Source of the DNA: Oscillospiraceae bacterium | Lineage (GTDB): Bacteria > Bacillota > Clostridia > Oscillospirales > Ruminococcaceae | Length of the DNA: 64,000 bases | Direction of reading: 5' to 3' | Assembly: GCA_017461565.1 (NCBI GenBank) | Contig: JAFTXQ010000005.1 | Coordinates: 18,315 to 82,314, forward strand | Shown here: piece after piece, positions 8,369 through 18,112 of the stretch | How positions within the stretch are numbered: the first letter of the stretch is position 1 | Layout: each line of letters opens with the position of its first letter | Notes under the pieces: generated by a model | The model's database searches: none | Seen by the model: the letters and a program-made list of their open reading frames with translations, nothing else | Told to the model about the DNA's origin: nothing | Program-made: the position numbers and the translations under genes

Positions 8369-10948
8369 TTGTTGTACTCATCGACATGGAACAAAATATT
8401 CGGCACTGCTCTGGATAAACTTACAGCGCATTGCACTGATCTCGGTGCCTTTATGCTGGATAACAAAGAAAAGTCCGTAGAAATTGACAAAAACGGTCTC
8501 AGGCTTCTTGGACTTCGCTCAGTCCCAGCATACAGCGAGCTTTTCGAGATCATAACACAGGCGTCCGACAAGGAGCACGACAGCACCGCTGAGATAATAA
8601 TTGCCGAACAAAACGATGACGTCACCGCAGGCTTTATACATCTCCACAACGCATATCAGGCGGAATATGACGAAAATCTGCCCGTATATTCTTACACACA
8701 ATTTGTTTCCGCAGTGACACAGAGCGCCAAGGACAGCCTGCTTGCACTTTTACAGCTGGAGGAATACGGAAACCCCGACCTCATCGGCATCGACATTTCC
8801 ACAGCGCTTACTGCCATTATCGCAGGATGCCCGCACGGCTCTATACTTTCCGCATCTGCCAAAAACCGTTTCTGGCTGTATATACCCGATTTCACAGGCG
8901 ATAAGATCGTTTTCCTTGAGCGTCTGCAAAAATCGGTAAGAGAATATGTCCTCAAAAACTGCACGGGTACTCCTCATAACATAACGTTTTCCGCAGGCTG
9001 CGGTGCGGATGTGCCTCTCCCCTCTCAGCGTATGCAGACAGCGGAATTTACACTGTTCGACTCTGCCGCATCGGGAATGGGAACTGTGCGCATATACTCT
9101 GACGAGCGCTACGAGCAGCAAAAGGCTGAATACGAAAATATGCGCCGATTCACAAGGCTTGTAGACGGCAACATGTTCAAATACCACTTCCAGCCTATCG
9201 TCAGTGCACGCAACGGCGACATAGTTGCTTATGAGGCACTGATGCGTACAGACAGCAGTATCGGCATGAATCCGCTTGAAGTCCTTGGCGCTGCTACAAA
9301 GCTCGGCAGGCTGTACGATATTGAAAAAGCCACCATGCAGAATGCGATGGCTTATATCAGCGCACATCAGGAGGAATTTGCAGGCCGAAAGCTTTTTGTG
9401 AACTCGATACCTGCGCATATACTCTCATATTCCGACTGGGATATGCTGGTGCAGAACTACGGTGAGCTTTTGCAGACTCTTGTAATTGAAATGACTGAGC
9501 AGACGGAGCTTGACGACGACCGCCTTGCAATAATCCATGACCGTCTCAGGCGCAACGGCATACAGCTCGCAATCGACGACTACGGCACAGGCTATTCAAA
9601 CGCAGCAAATCTGCTTCGATATACGCCAAATTATGTTAAGATCGACCGCTCTCTTATTGACGGAATAAACGCAAATCCCAAGGTACAGAAATTTGTATCG
9701 GGAATAATCGAATTTATCCACGAAAACGGCTACTCTGCCCTCGCCGAGGGTGTAGAAACCCGTGAAGAGCTTAACACCATGATACAGCTCGGCGCTGATC
9801 TTATCCAGGGATACTATATATCAAAGCCTAAGCCGTTCACGCTTCATCAGATCACACAGGAGCTTAAGGATGAGATAGTCACATTCAACCTTATCTTCTC
9901 CGAAAACATGGCTAAGGTGTATCATCCCGAAGAGGGCGAGACTGTTGATCTCTTGCGTATCGCTTCAGAACGATACGGTTCGGTTTTCATCGAGACCGAA
10001 AACGTGACGATTGAAGGCGTCAAGGACTCCGCAGTCACCTGTCCTATTATCATCAAAGACGGCATCAAGACGAATATAACGCTCAGGAACGCTTCGCTTC
10101 TGACTGAAAAGGACGGTCCTGTTATCACCGTGGGTGTAGGTGCTGACGCTGTGATAAACCTTGAAGGCGACAATCAGGTGTTCAACCGTGGAATATGGGT
10201 GCCGCAAACAGCGTCTATAAAGCTTATCGGCGGCGGCTCACTTCACGTGCACTGCGAGCTTCTTAACAGCTATGGTATCGGTGTCGACAAGGATAACAGC
10301 CCAGGCAATATCGTGATAGAGTGCAGCGGAAAGGTACGTGTTGACTCCAACGGCGAAAACTCGATAGCAATAGGCGGAGGAAAAAATACAGGCGGCACAG
10401 CTATCCGCATACTAAGCGGCGATATCGAGATACACAGCTCAGGCGGAAACTGCGTCGGCATAGGCAATTTTGAAGGCGGCAGCGTTATCGACCTTCTCTC
10501 GGCTAACTGTGCAATCGAGCTTTCTGCTTCCAACATAGTCGGAATAGGCTCTTTTTCAGGAAACACCGACATTTGCATCGAGAACTACTCCCTTAATATA
10601 GAAGAATCAGGTGTAAATCTATGCGGAATAGGCGTCCTCAATGAAGGCAGCGGTAATATTTTCATCTCCAGCGGCGGCATGAGCGCAGATATGCACGGTC
10701 GTGCCATCATCTGCACGGGCACAGACAAGGGTAGTCTTGACTGCACGATACGCTCATCAAGGCTCTCATATTACTGCGAGGGCGGTACTGTCTGCGGCAT
10801 AGGAGACATGAGCGGAAGCGGCGACGTCACCTTGCAGAACTGCGGCATAGACATGACCTTCCTTTGTAAGGACGGACAAGGTATCAGTAGCAAAAAAGGC
10901 TCTTTCAATACAGAAAATGTGGCACAAAGTATAAAGATCAACGAATAA
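8369..10948 (+). CDS. EAL-domain c-di-GMP phosphodiesterase with C-terminal beta-helix-like repeats
   Basis: Predicted cyclic-di-GMP phosphodiesterase, 859 residues. Residues about 105-245 resemble a GGDEF domain lacking the GGDEF motif. The EAL domain (about 265-500) keeps all key residues: Glu289 in YEALMR, Asn345, Glu374, Asp403/Asp404 in IDDYGTGYS, Lys424 and Glu460 in LAEGVE. Residues about 540-845 form a glycine-rich repeat of 28-31 residues with a recurring GIG core at about 637, 668, 698, 726, 754, 783 and 811, as in right-handed beta-helices. There is no signal peptide or membrane segment, so the repeat should be cytoplasmic. The start is TTG (8369 or 8372) after AAGAAAG; an in-frame stop lies just upstream and the next ATG is codon 29. 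Confidence 0.88.
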   Translation: MLYSSTWNKIFGTALDKLTAHCTDLGAFMLDNKEKSVEIDKNGLRLLGLRSVPAYSELFEIITQASDKEHDSTAEIIIAEQNDDVTAGFIHLHNAYQAEYDENLPVYSYTQFVSAVTQSAKDSLLALLQLEEYGNPDLIGIDISTALTAIIAGCPHGSILSASAKNRFWLYIPDFTGDKIVFLERLQKSVREYVLKNCTGTPHNITFSAGCGADVPLPSQRMQTAEFTLFDSAASGMGTVRIYSDERYEQQKAEYENMRRFTRLVDGNMFKYHFQPIVSARNGDIVAYEALMRTDSSIGMNPLEVLGAATKLGRLYDIEKATMQNAMAYISAHQEEFAGRKLFVNSIPAHILSYSDWDMLVQNYGELLQTLVIEMTEQTELDDDRLAIIHDRLRRNGIQLAIDDYGTGYSNAANLLRYTPNYVKIDRSLIDGINANPKVQKFVSGIIEFIHENGYSALAEGVETREELNTMIQLGADLIQGYYISKPKPFTLHQITQELKDEIVTFNLIFSENMAKVYHPEEGETVDLLRIASERYGSVFIETENVTIEGVKDSAVTCPIIIKDGIKTNITLRNASLLTEKDGPVITVGVGADAVINLEGDNQVFNRGIWVPQTASIKLIGGGSLHVHCELLNSYGIGVDKDNSPGNIVIECSGKVRVDSNGENSIAIGGGKNTGGTAIRILSGDIEIHSSGGNCVGIGNFEGGSVIDLLSANCAIELSASNIVGIGSFSGNTDICIENYSLNIEESGVNLCGIGVLNEGSGNIFISSGGMSADMHGRAIICTGTDKGSLDCTIRSSRLSYYCEGGTVCGIGDMSGSGDVTLQNCGIDMTFLCKDGQGISSKKGSFNTENVAQSIKINE

Positions 10949-10995
10949 AAACATCACCCTGAACATTCTTCCTCGGTTCAGGGTGATGTTTTTTA
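10947..10995. terminator. Bidirectional intrinsic terminator
   Basis: A 17-bp stem beginning AAAACATCACCCTGAAC, with a T-run after it and an A-run before it, lies between the convergent EAL and DUF3006 genes. Confidence 0.85.
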
Positions 10996-11010
10996 TTTCG
11001 GCGATCACTA

Positions 11011-11229
11011 TTATGTGGATTTCTTTTTGCGGAAAAGTCTTTTTTTCAGCTCTATTGCTGCTTTTCGGCGCTGTTTCTCGCAGTACGGGTCAAGAACATA
11101 AACCTCTCCGCACCGTATCAGTGCGCTTCCCTCTTTCGCTCCTTCAGGAAGCTCTGAAGCAGACACTTCAATAAATCTACCTTTATCCTCTATCACTGCA
11201 ACACCGTTTTCTATTCTGTCGATGATCAT
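11011..11229 (-). CDS. DUF3006-family small protein
   Basis: A 72-residue protein starting MIIDRIENGVAVIED, the characteristic opening of DUF3006, with a basic C-terminal tail (KKRLFRKKKST). Function unknown. Its ATG overlaps the TGA of the preceding metallo-beta-lactamase gene in ATGA, so the two are translationally coupled; DUF3006 genes are known companions of ComEC/Rec2-like MBL-fold genes. Probably a partner or accessory of that hydrolase. Confidence 0.8.
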   Translation of the reverse strand: MIIDRIENGVAVIEDKGRFIEVSASELPEGAKEGSALIRCGEVYVLDPYCEKQRRKAAIELKKRLFRKKKST

Positions 11230-12233
11230 GCCGCATCCTCCGCCGTTACATAATTAAGAGTATTTCCGTCGGTGACGAATACCACCGAGCCAAGCTCTGA
11301 TGTCCGCAATATCTCAGCGCCTGTTTTTTGCAGCCTTTTCAGTGCCTCAGGCGTAGGGTGCCCATAAGAATTGTCATCTCCCACGCTTATCACCGCATAA
11401 GTCGGCTGTACACGCTTGAGAAACTCAGTGCTGCTTGACGAAGAGCTGCCGTGATGCCCCACCTTAAGCACATCCGCTCTCAGTTGTGCAAAAGTATTCA
11501 CAAGGTCAAGCTCTGCCGGCTTTTCCATATCACCTGTGAACAGAAAACTGTAATTGCCACTGTCAAGGCGTGTTATTACAGAAAAATCGTTAAGGTCGTC
11601 ATAATCGCTGCCGACAGGACCTATGATCTCAAGTACCGTGCCCTCGCAAAGTGTGATATTCATTCCGGGCTCGCTGTATACAGCGTCGATATCTTTATCG
11701 CCGATCACCTTAAGCATATCTATGTAATAGTCGGTAGTCGGTGTGAGACTGTCAGGATGATCTGGCATTATAAACTCACCGACATCAAATGCGGACAGTA
11801 TCTGTGCCATACCTCCGATGTGATCGGAGTGAGGATGTGTACCGATAACATGATCCAGTCTGCTTACACCGAAGCTTCTAAGATAACGTATCACGCTACC
11901 GCTCTCGCTTTTTTCACCGCAATCAATAAGCACCGTCTTGTCGGGAGTGACTATCAAAGTGCAATCCCCCTGCCCTACGTCTATAAAATGCACAGCGATC
12001 TCATCCTGCTGCACCGTGACATTAGGGCGCTTCATCACTCCGGAACGAAGAAGCACCTCTGAAAGGGTTGGTATCTGCGCAATATGCAGCCAGTGCTCGT
12101 TGATGAAAAGCAGCATTGTAAGCAACATGGCAACTATAAAAGTAATATGAAATCCGTATTTAGCTATGTCTGCCCTGCTTATTCCTTTTCTGCGTTTTTT
12201 GCGTTTTGGACTTTGGCGGTGTTTTTCTGCCAT
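11226..12233 (-). CDS. Membrane-anchored ComEC/Rec2-like metallo-beta-lactamase-fold hydrolase
   Basis: Predicted extracytoplasmic metal-dependent hydrolase of 335 residues. A basic N-terminus is followed by one membrane segment (about 30-46) and an MBL domain with HFIDVGQGDCTLI, the metal motif THPHSDHIGG, and later GHHGSS. This matches the soluble hydrolase domain of ComEC without the pore region, so it is not the competence channel itself; a nuclease or phosphodiesterase role is inferred. The start is supported by AAAGGAG six bases upstream, although this makes the gene overlap the end of the ygiQ-like gene by 74 bp in another frame. Confidence 0.85.
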   Translation of the reverse strand: MAEKHRQSPKRKKRRKGISRADIAKYGFHITFIVAMLLTMLLFINEHWLHIAQIPTLSEVLLRSGVMKRPNVTVQQDEIAVHFIDVGQGDCTLIVTPDKTVLIDCGEKSESGSVIRYLRSFGVSRLDHVIGTHPHSDHIGGMAQILSAFDVGEFIMPDHPDSLTPTTDYYIDMLKVIGDKDIDAVYSEPGMNITLCEGTVLEIIGPVGSDYDDLNDFSVITRLDSGNYSFLFTGDMEKPAELDLVNTFAQLRADVLKVGHHGSSSSSSTEFLKRVQPTYAVISVGDDNSYGHPTPEALKRLQKTGAEILRTSELGSVVFVTDGNTLNYVTAEDAA

Positions 12234-14073
12234 TGTTTCTCCTTTCGGCGGAGGTGTGCTTTGCGCCGCTATTCTGCTCTGTCGGGGTTATCAGGCACTC
12301 CTTACCGAAGCCGATAAGGTCACGGCGCTTTGCCATGATAAGAGCTTTTTCGACAAGGCGCTTGTTCTCGGGCTTGAAATACTGTAAAAGCGCACGCTGC
12401 ATTGCCTTGTCTTCGGCGGTACGTGGAACGAAAACAGGCTCCATAGTGTACGGGTCGAGTCCCGTATAGAACATCGCCGTTGATATCGTTCCCGGAGTGG
12501 GATAGTAGTCCTGCACCTGCTCGGGACGGATGTTGTGCTTTTTGAGGAACACCGCAAGCTCCACCGCCTCGTTGAGAGTGCAGCCCGGATGCGAGGACAT
12601 CAGATACGGCACAAGATACTGCTCCTTGCCGCACTTTTTTGTGGAAGCGTAAAACCGCTTCTGGAACTCCTCGTAAACCTCCACGTGGGGCTTGCCCATG
12701 TAGTCCAGCACCTTGTTGCTGGCATGCTCGGGGGCGACCTTGAGCTGTCCGCTTACGTGATGCTCCACAAGCTCGTCCAGAAACTCGCTGTTCTTGTCGG
12801 CGAGGATGTAGTCGTAACGTATGCCTGAGCGGATGAATATCTTCTTCACCTTTTTTATGGAGCGCAGACGGCGCAGAAGCTTAAGATAATCGCTGTGGTC
12901 TGCGATAAGGTTCTTGCAGGGCGTAGGCGCAAGACACTTTTTGCCCTTGCACATACCGTGCTGCTCCTGCTTTGCACAGGAGGGCTGTCGGAAATTTGCC
13001 GTAGGGCCTCCCACATCGTGGATGTAGCCCTTGAAGTTCGGCTTCTCGGAGAGCATTACAGCCTCGTTGTAGACCGACTCCTCGCTCCTTGTCTGGATAC
13101 GTCTGCCCTGATGTAGTGCGATGGAGCAGAAATTACAGAAGCCATAGCAGCCCCTGTTGTGAGTGATGGAGAACTCCACTTCCTGTATCGCAGGAACACC
13201 GCCCACCTTGTCATACATAGGATGATAAGCACGCATATAGGGCAGCTCGTAGGCGTAGTCGAACTCGGACTGGGTAACGCTGCGCTGCGGCGGATTCTGC
13301 ACCAGCATCATATTTCCGTGACGCTGGACTATCGTCCTGCCGTATACCTCGTCCTGCTCGTCATACTGCTTGCGGCACGCCTTTGCGTATGCCTTTTTGT
13401 TGGTGCTTACTATCTCGTAGGAGTCGCACTGCACCGCGCCTATCGGCGTATTCTCGGGCTTTGTAAGATAACAGGTGCCGCGCAGGTCGTGCATCTCGGA
13501 CAGCTTCATGCCTGCCTTGAAGTTGTTAAGCATCTGAGAGAGTGTGACCTCGCCCATGCCGTACATAAGCAGGTCTGCGCCTGTGTCCACCAGCACGGAG
13601 GGCATAACACTGTCGCTCCAGTAGTCGTAGTGTGCAAAGCGGCGCAGCGATGCCTCAAGGCCGCCGACGGATATCTCCACATCGGGGAAAAGCTGCTTCA
13701 GCTTTCGGCAATAAACGGTAAGCGCACGGTCGGGACGCTTTCCGCCCTTTCCACCGGGAGAGTAGGCGTCATCGTATCTCTTTTTGAGGGCAACGGTGTA
13801 ATTGGACACCATGCTGTCTATGTTTCCGCCCGACACCATGAAGCAATACTTAGGCCTGCCGAGCTTTTTGTAATCCTCGTCGCTGACGGGCTGGGCGATG
13901 ACTCCCACGGTGAAGCCCGCCGCCTCTATCATACGGGAGATTATAGCAATTCCGAAGGTGGGATGGTCAACGTAAGCGTCACCCGTGAACACAATGAAAT
14001 CAAGCTGTTCTATACCACGCTCGGTCATATCCTGCTTTGATACAGGTAAAAATGGCATATTTAAATTCCTCAC
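12160..14073 (-). CDS. YgiQ-family radical SAM protein
   Basis: Large (637-residue) radical SAM protein of the YgiQ/UPF0313 family. The central cluster motif is NRGCYGFCNFCSIALHQGR (C-x3-C-x2-C), preceded by an N-terminal domain starting LPVSKQDM and followed by the family's C-terminal region. A Lys/Arg/Gln-rich tail of about 40 residues ends the protein, and this tail overlaps the start of the next gene. The reaction of the family is not firmly known. First of a minus-strand run with the MBL/DUF3006 pair; a 42-bp gap containing a GAATTCGCAG hairpin separates it from ftsK. Start ATG with TGAGGAA upstream. Confidence 0.92.
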   Translation of the reverse strand: MRNLNMPFLPVSKQDMTERGIEQLDFIVFTGDAYVDHPTFGIAIISRMIEAAGFTVGVIAQPVSDEDYKKLGRPKYCFMVSGGNIDSMVSNYTVALKKRYDDAYSPGGKGGKRPDRALTVYCRKLKQLFPDVEISVGGLEASLRRFAHYDYWSDSVMPSVLVDTGADLLMYGMGEVTLSQMLNNFKAGMKLSEMHDLRGTCYLTKPENTPIGAVQCDSYEIVSTNKKAYAKACRKQYDEQDEVYGRTIVQRHGNMMLVQNPPQRSVTQSEFDYAYELPYMRAYHPMYDKVGGVPAIQEVEFSITHNRGCYGFCNFCSIALHQGRRIQTRSEESVYNEAVMLSEKPNFKGYIHDVGGPTANFRQPSCAKQEQHGMCKGKKCLAPTPCKNLIADHSDYLKLLRRLRSIKKVKKIFIRSGIRYDYILADKNSEFLDELVEHHVSGQLKVAPEHASNKVLDYMGKPHVEVYEEFQKRFYASTKKCGKEQYLVPYLMSSHPGCTLNEAVELAVFLKKHNIRPEQVQDYYPTPGTISTAMFYTGLDPYTMEPVFVPRTAEDKAMQRALLQYFKPENKRLVEKALIMAKRRDLIGFGKECLITPTEQNSGAKHTSAERRNNGRKTPPKSKTQKTQKRNKQGRHS

Positions 14074-14115
14074 TTTTGATAATTCGCAGCCCTTTCGGAC
14101 TGCGAATTCTTATAT

Positions 14116-16980
14116 TTATTTCTGCTGGAGCTTGCGCTCGTACCACTCCTGCTTGGTCATAAGCACCTGACGGGGCTTGCTTCCCTCGAAGGGGCCCACT
14201 ACGCCCATCTCCTCCATTATGTCGATAAGGCGTGCCGCCCTGCCGTAGCCCAGCTTGAAGCGGCGCTGTAATGCGGAGGTGCTTGCCTGTCCCGCCTCTA
14301 CAACGTACTCGATAGCCTCCTCCAGCTTTTCGTCGGAGGTGTCGATATCGCCGCCGACATCCGAACCGCCTGCGGGACCCTTTCCGTCGCCCGAGGATAC
14401 CATCTCCGTCTGACGCTCGATCTCCTCCATGATGCTTTCATCATACTCGGCCGCAAAGGTCTGCTTGATGAAGTCAACAACACGCTCCACTTCCTTGTCG
14501 GATACATAACAGCCCTGGATACGCACGGGCTTTGGCATACCTACGGGCATATACAGCATATCGCCGTTGCCGAGGAGCTTTTCCGCTCCGCCGCCGTCAA
14601 GGATGACACGGCTGTCCATCTGGGAAGCAACCATCAGTGCGATACGGCTTGGGATGTTCGCCTTGATAAGACCTGTAACGACGTTTACGGTAGGACGCTG
14701 TGTTGCGATAACAAGATGCATACCTGCGGCACGTGCCATCTGCGCAAGTCGCACGATGCTGTCCTCAACATCCTTTGGGGACGCCATCATCAGGTCGGCA
14801 AGCTCGTCTATGAATATAACGATATGGGACATCTTCTTGAGTCCGCTGTTGGGGTCCTTGGCAATCTCGTTGAAGCCGCCGAAGTCACGGACGTTGTTCT
14901 CGGAGAACAGCTTGTATCTGTTCAGCATCTCGTTTACCGCCCAGGCAAGTGCGCCCGCCGCCTTCTTTGCGTCGGTCACAACGGGGATCAGCAGGTGCGG
15001 TATGCCGTTATACATCATGAACTCTACCTTCTTGGGGTCGACCATTATAAGGCGGACCTCCTCGGGAGTGGACTTCATGAGGATGCTCATGATTATGGAG
15101 TTTACACAGACGGACTTACCCGATCCTGTAGTACCTGCGATAAGCAGGTGGGGCATCTTCGCCACGTTACAGGTGATGGTCTCGCCACTGATATCCTTGC
15201 CGAGCACAGTCTCAAGCTTTTTATCAAAGCTCTTTTTGAAGTCGGAAGTATCCACAAGCTCACGGAAATAAACGGTGTCCTTCTGCTTGTTGGGAACCTC
15301 TATACCTACAGCCGCCTTGTTGGGGATAGGCGCCTCTATACGCACGCCTGCCGCCGCAAGATTAAGTGCGATATCGTCCACAAGATTAGTTATCTTGGAT
15401 ATCTTCACACCCGGCGCAGGCTGAAGCTCATAACGGGTAACTGATGGGCCACGGCTGACGCCCACTATCTTTGTCTGCACGCCGAAGCTCTTAAGAGTAT
15501 CCACAAGTGTGTCGGAGTTCTTCTGTATCTCAGCGTCGATATCATGCTGTGCAAGCTTCTTCTCGACAGGATTAAGCAGAGTAACGGGCGGCAGTGTATA
15601 CACATCGCTGAGCTTTAGCTGCTGCTTTTCCTCGGTATACTTAATAGTGGATACAGGCTTTGGTCCTTCGGAAGCGGTTACAGCAGGCTTTGAGGGTACT
15701 GTATCTTTTATCTGCGGTATCTTTCCGCCCATGGGCACAGGATCCTTTACAGGCTGCACCTGAGCCACAACATCCTCTATGTCAAAGGGAAGCTCCGCTT
15801 CATCGGAATTGGAGATATCCGCCTTGGGAGCGTCGATTATCTCCTTTACCTTTACAGGCTTTTCTTCAACAGTCTCGGAATTGAAACGGTTTATCGCATC
15901 CAGTATCGGAACAAGCTCGCCGTCTGTATCCTCAAGCGGATCTTTCTCCTGCTCCTCCGCCGCGTCAAGCACCGCCTTGTTCTTCTCCATTATGAAGTCC
16001 TGAAGAGCTTTCATGTATTCCTTGCTGTCCTCATTCTGCTCCTGCAGGATGTTCGGAGGCTCAGGCTTTGCAGGAGGCTCGGGCTTTTTCGCCTCGACAT
16101 TCTGTCCCGCAGCGTCGGGAGTTATCTCAGCAGCCTTTGCAGCTGCAACATCCTCGTCAACGCTATGTGCGATCCTACTTAAGCGTTCGGCATTCTCACG
16201 CTCGGCTATTTCGTTGTTGATCTCATTGATTATGCGTTCCTGCTCAAGGCGCTCAAACTCCTCTTCAGCGAGGGCACGCTCCTCAACGCGGCGCTTGTGA
16301 TGCTCCACAGCCTTGTTCTTGGTCTTCTTTATCGGATCGGACAGCTTGTGGATGAAATCCACCACGGTCAGCTTTGAAACGATAAGGAAGAACACCAGCG
16401 CAAGCAGGATGATGATGATACCTGCCCCCACCTGTCCCAGAAGCAGCAACGGCGAGCCGAGGAACAGCGCGAACACGCCGCCTCCGCGGAACTCATAGCC
16501 TGCAACGTACAGGTCTGCGAAGAACTCGAAGAAATCGCGGGAGGTGGGAACGCCCACTGCGAATATCTGTACCGCCGCACTTACCATAAGGATCAGCAGC
16601 GAAAGGAATATAACAGAATTCCTGACACGCTTTCTTATTGCATTCGCCGAAACCAGCACCGCCACATATATCATGGACGGTCCCACAAGATACGCCGAAT
16701 ATCCGAACATACCGTGCATGAAGTCAAACAGAGCGTGCCAGCCCTCGCCTTCTGCGCCGGGGATGATCGCACAAAGCGTAAGGAATATTCCCACTGCGAA
16801 AAGTATCACTGAGGTTATGTGGTGGCGAACCCTCGCCTTTGCAGCAGCTTCCTCTCGCAGACGCTGCTTCTCCTCCTCTATCGCCTTTTTGGAGCGTGAG
16901 ACACTTGAGCTTTGCCTTACTGCACCCTTTGCTTGTGACTTTGTATTTTTATTGGACGTGGTAGTTTTCTTTTCTGCCAT
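14116..16980 (-). CDS. ftsK: FtsK/SpoIIIE DNA translocase
   Basis: Septum-located DNA pump that clears chromosome from the closing septum and, in spore formers, into the forespore. 954 residues: basic N-terminus, four or five membrane segments (about 50-210), a charged Pro/Glu-rich linker (about 220-480), then the RecA-like motor with Walker A ([12 protein letters not shown]) near residue 613 and Walker B ([12 protein letters not shown]). A C-terminal winged-helix gamma domain (about 890-945, [17 protein letters not shown]) recognises orienting sequences. Downstream of tepA-ylzJ, which is the Bacillus order around spoIIIE, but here uppP lies between. Which of FtsK or SpoIIIE roles it fills cannot be told from sequence. 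Confidence 0.94.
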   Translation of the reverse strand: MAEKKTTTSNKNTKSQAKGAVRQSSSVSRSKKAIEEEKQRLREEAAAKARVRHHITSVILFAVGIFLTLCAIIPGAEGEGWHALFDFMHGMFGYSAYLVGPSMIYVAVLVSANAIRKRVRNSVIFLSLLILMVSAAVQIFAVGVPTSRDFFEFFADLYVAGYEFRGGGVFALFLGSPLLLLGQVGAGIIIILLALVFFLIVSKLTVVDFIHKLSDPIKKTKNKAVEHHKRRVEERALAEEEFERLEQERIINEINNEIAERENAERLSRIAHSVDEDVAAAKAAEITPDAAGQNVEAKKPEPPAKPEPPNILQEQNEDSKEYMKALQDFIMEKNKAVLDAAEEQEKDPLEDTDGELVPILDAINRFNSETVEEKPVKVKEIIDAPKADISNSDEAELPFDIEDVVAQVQPVKDPVPMGGKIPQIKDTVPSKPAVTASEGPKPVSTIKYTEEKQQLKLSDVYTLPPVTLLNPVEKKLAQHDIDAEIQKNSDTLVDTLKSFGVQTKIVGVSRGPSVTRYELQPAPGVKISKITNLVDDIALNLAAAGVRIEAPIPNKAAVGIEVPNKQKDTVYFRELVDTSDFKKSFDKKLETVLGKDISGETITCNVAKMPHLLIAGTTGSGKSVCVNSIIMSILMKSTPEEVRLIMVDPKKVEFMMYNGIPHLLIPVVTDAKKAAGALAWAVNEMLNRYKLFSENNVRDFGGFNEIAKDPNSGLKKMSHIVIFIDELADLMMASPKDVEDSIVRLAQMARAAGMHLVIATQRPTVNVVTGLIKANIPSRIALMVASQMDSRVILDGGGAEKLLGNGDMLYMPVGMPKPVRIQGCYVSDKEVERVVDFIKQTFAAEYDESIMEEIERQTEMVSSGDGKGPAGGSDVGGDIDTSDEKLEEAIEYVVEAGQASTSALQRRFKLGYGRAARLIDIMEEMGVVGPFEGSKPRQVLMTKQEWYERKLQQK

Positions 16981-17017
16981 GATGTCAGTACTTCCTTTTC
17001 TTTAAATAACCCGATCA

Positions 17018-17887
17018 TTAAGCTAACAGTGAAATTATCGGTGTGCCCGTAACATGTTCAAAAACGCCTGCCGCAACGCACGCAAGTCCGAGCAGCAGCG
17101 TGTATATTCCGAATATCTTGAATCTGTCCTTTTTCAGCAGCCATGAAACAAGCTTTATCGCAAGGAATCCAACCACCGCCGAAACAACAAAGCCTATGCC
17201 GAGAGCCACCCAGTCAAGCTGCATATCGGACTGCAGTGCGTCGCCCAGCTCCAGCACGCTTCCGCCGAGTATCGCAGGAATACCGAGGATGAATGCAAAG
17301 GTCACTGCCGTCTGCTTCTCAAGTCCGCAGAAGAGTCCTGCCGCCGTAGTGGAGCCTGAGCGTGAAACGCCCGGGAAAAGAGCAATACACTGGAAAAGCC
17401 CTACGGTAATGCCGTCCTTAAGTGTCATATCCTCGCCATGCTTTACGCCCTTGCTGCACTTATCGGAAAGGAACAGCAGCAGCGCAGTGAACATAAAGGC
17501 TGCACCCTCGAAGATGATGTCACCATCGCCCTGTCTGCCCGTGAAGAACTCCTCGAACAGATACACCGGCACGAGTATCAGTGTTGCTATGATCACCATG
17601 AACATCATGCGGCGGGTGCCGTTCATACCACGCCATGAAAATTTGCCGGTGAACACATCACGGATAGTGAGGAAAAATTCCTTTATCATACCCCATATCG
17701 TTCCCCAGAATGCCACGAACACTGCCGCCAACGTACCGAGATGCAGCACTATCGAAAGTATCAGCGCTGCCTCGCCGTCAACACCCGTCAGATGCTGAAG
17801 CACCGAAAGGTGTCCGGAGCTTGAAACAGGCAGAAATTCAGTCAGCCCCTGTACTATAGCCTGAACAATCACAGTTATGTAATCCAT
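17018..17887 (-). CDS. uppP: Undecaprenyl-diphosphatase
   Basis: Integral membrane enzyme (UppP/BacA family) that removes a phosphate from undecaprenyl pyrophosphate, recycling the lipid carrier for peptidoglycan and teichoic-acid synthesis and giving some bacitracin tolerance. 289 residues with about eight hydrophobic segments. The two signature motifs are present: GLTEFLPVSSSGHL near the N-terminus and FPGVSRSGST in the middle. Start ATG with AGGGGAA upstream. Only 37 bp separate it from ftsK downstream, so co-transcription is likely. Confidence 0.95.
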   Translation of the reverse strand: MDYITVIVQAIVQGLTEFLPVSSSGHLSVLQHLTGVDGEAALILSIVLHLGTLAAVFVAFWGTIWGMIKEFFLTIRDVFTGKFSWRGMNGTRRMMFMVIIATLILVPVYLFEEFFTGRQGDGDIIFEGAAFMFTALLLFLSDKCSKGVKHGEDMTLKDGITVGLFQCIALFPGVSRSGSTTAAGLFCGLEKQTAVTFAFILGIPAILGGSVLELGDALQSDMQLDWVALGIGFVVSAVVGFLAIKLVSWLLKKDRFKIFGIYTLLLGLACVAAGVFEHVTGTPIISLLA

Positions 17888-17938
17888 ATTATTCCCCTTT
17901 ATTTATGTATCCGCACGAGAAGCCCCGAGCGGTAATAT

Positions 17939-18112
17939 TCAAGTTATATCAAGAAAGTCCGCAGGATCTGTTGAAAACCTGCGTGAAATTCTGCGTACGC
18001 CCTCTGTGACTGTATACTCACAAAAGCCGTATTTGGTACGGCGGGTCACGATACTTACGGGCGGCTCCTGCGGAAAGATATCCGCAAGGCTGACGATGGT
18101 GTGCAGTATCAT
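17939..18112 (-). CDS. ylzJ: YlzJ-like small protein
   Basis: A 57-residue gene. The product begins [15 protein letters not shown], the typical opening of YlzJ-like proteins, and continues with TKYGFCEYT. Its ATG overlaps the TGA of the tepA-like gene in ATGA, showing translational coupling. In Bacillus the order tepA-ylzJ-spoIIIE is known, and here ylzJ sits between tepA and uppP-ftsK, which supports the call. Function unknown; no membrane segment or signal peptide. Confidence 0.8.
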   Translation of the reverse strand: MILHTIVSLADIFPQEPPVSIVTRRTKYGFCEYTVTEGVRRISRRFSTDPADFLDIT

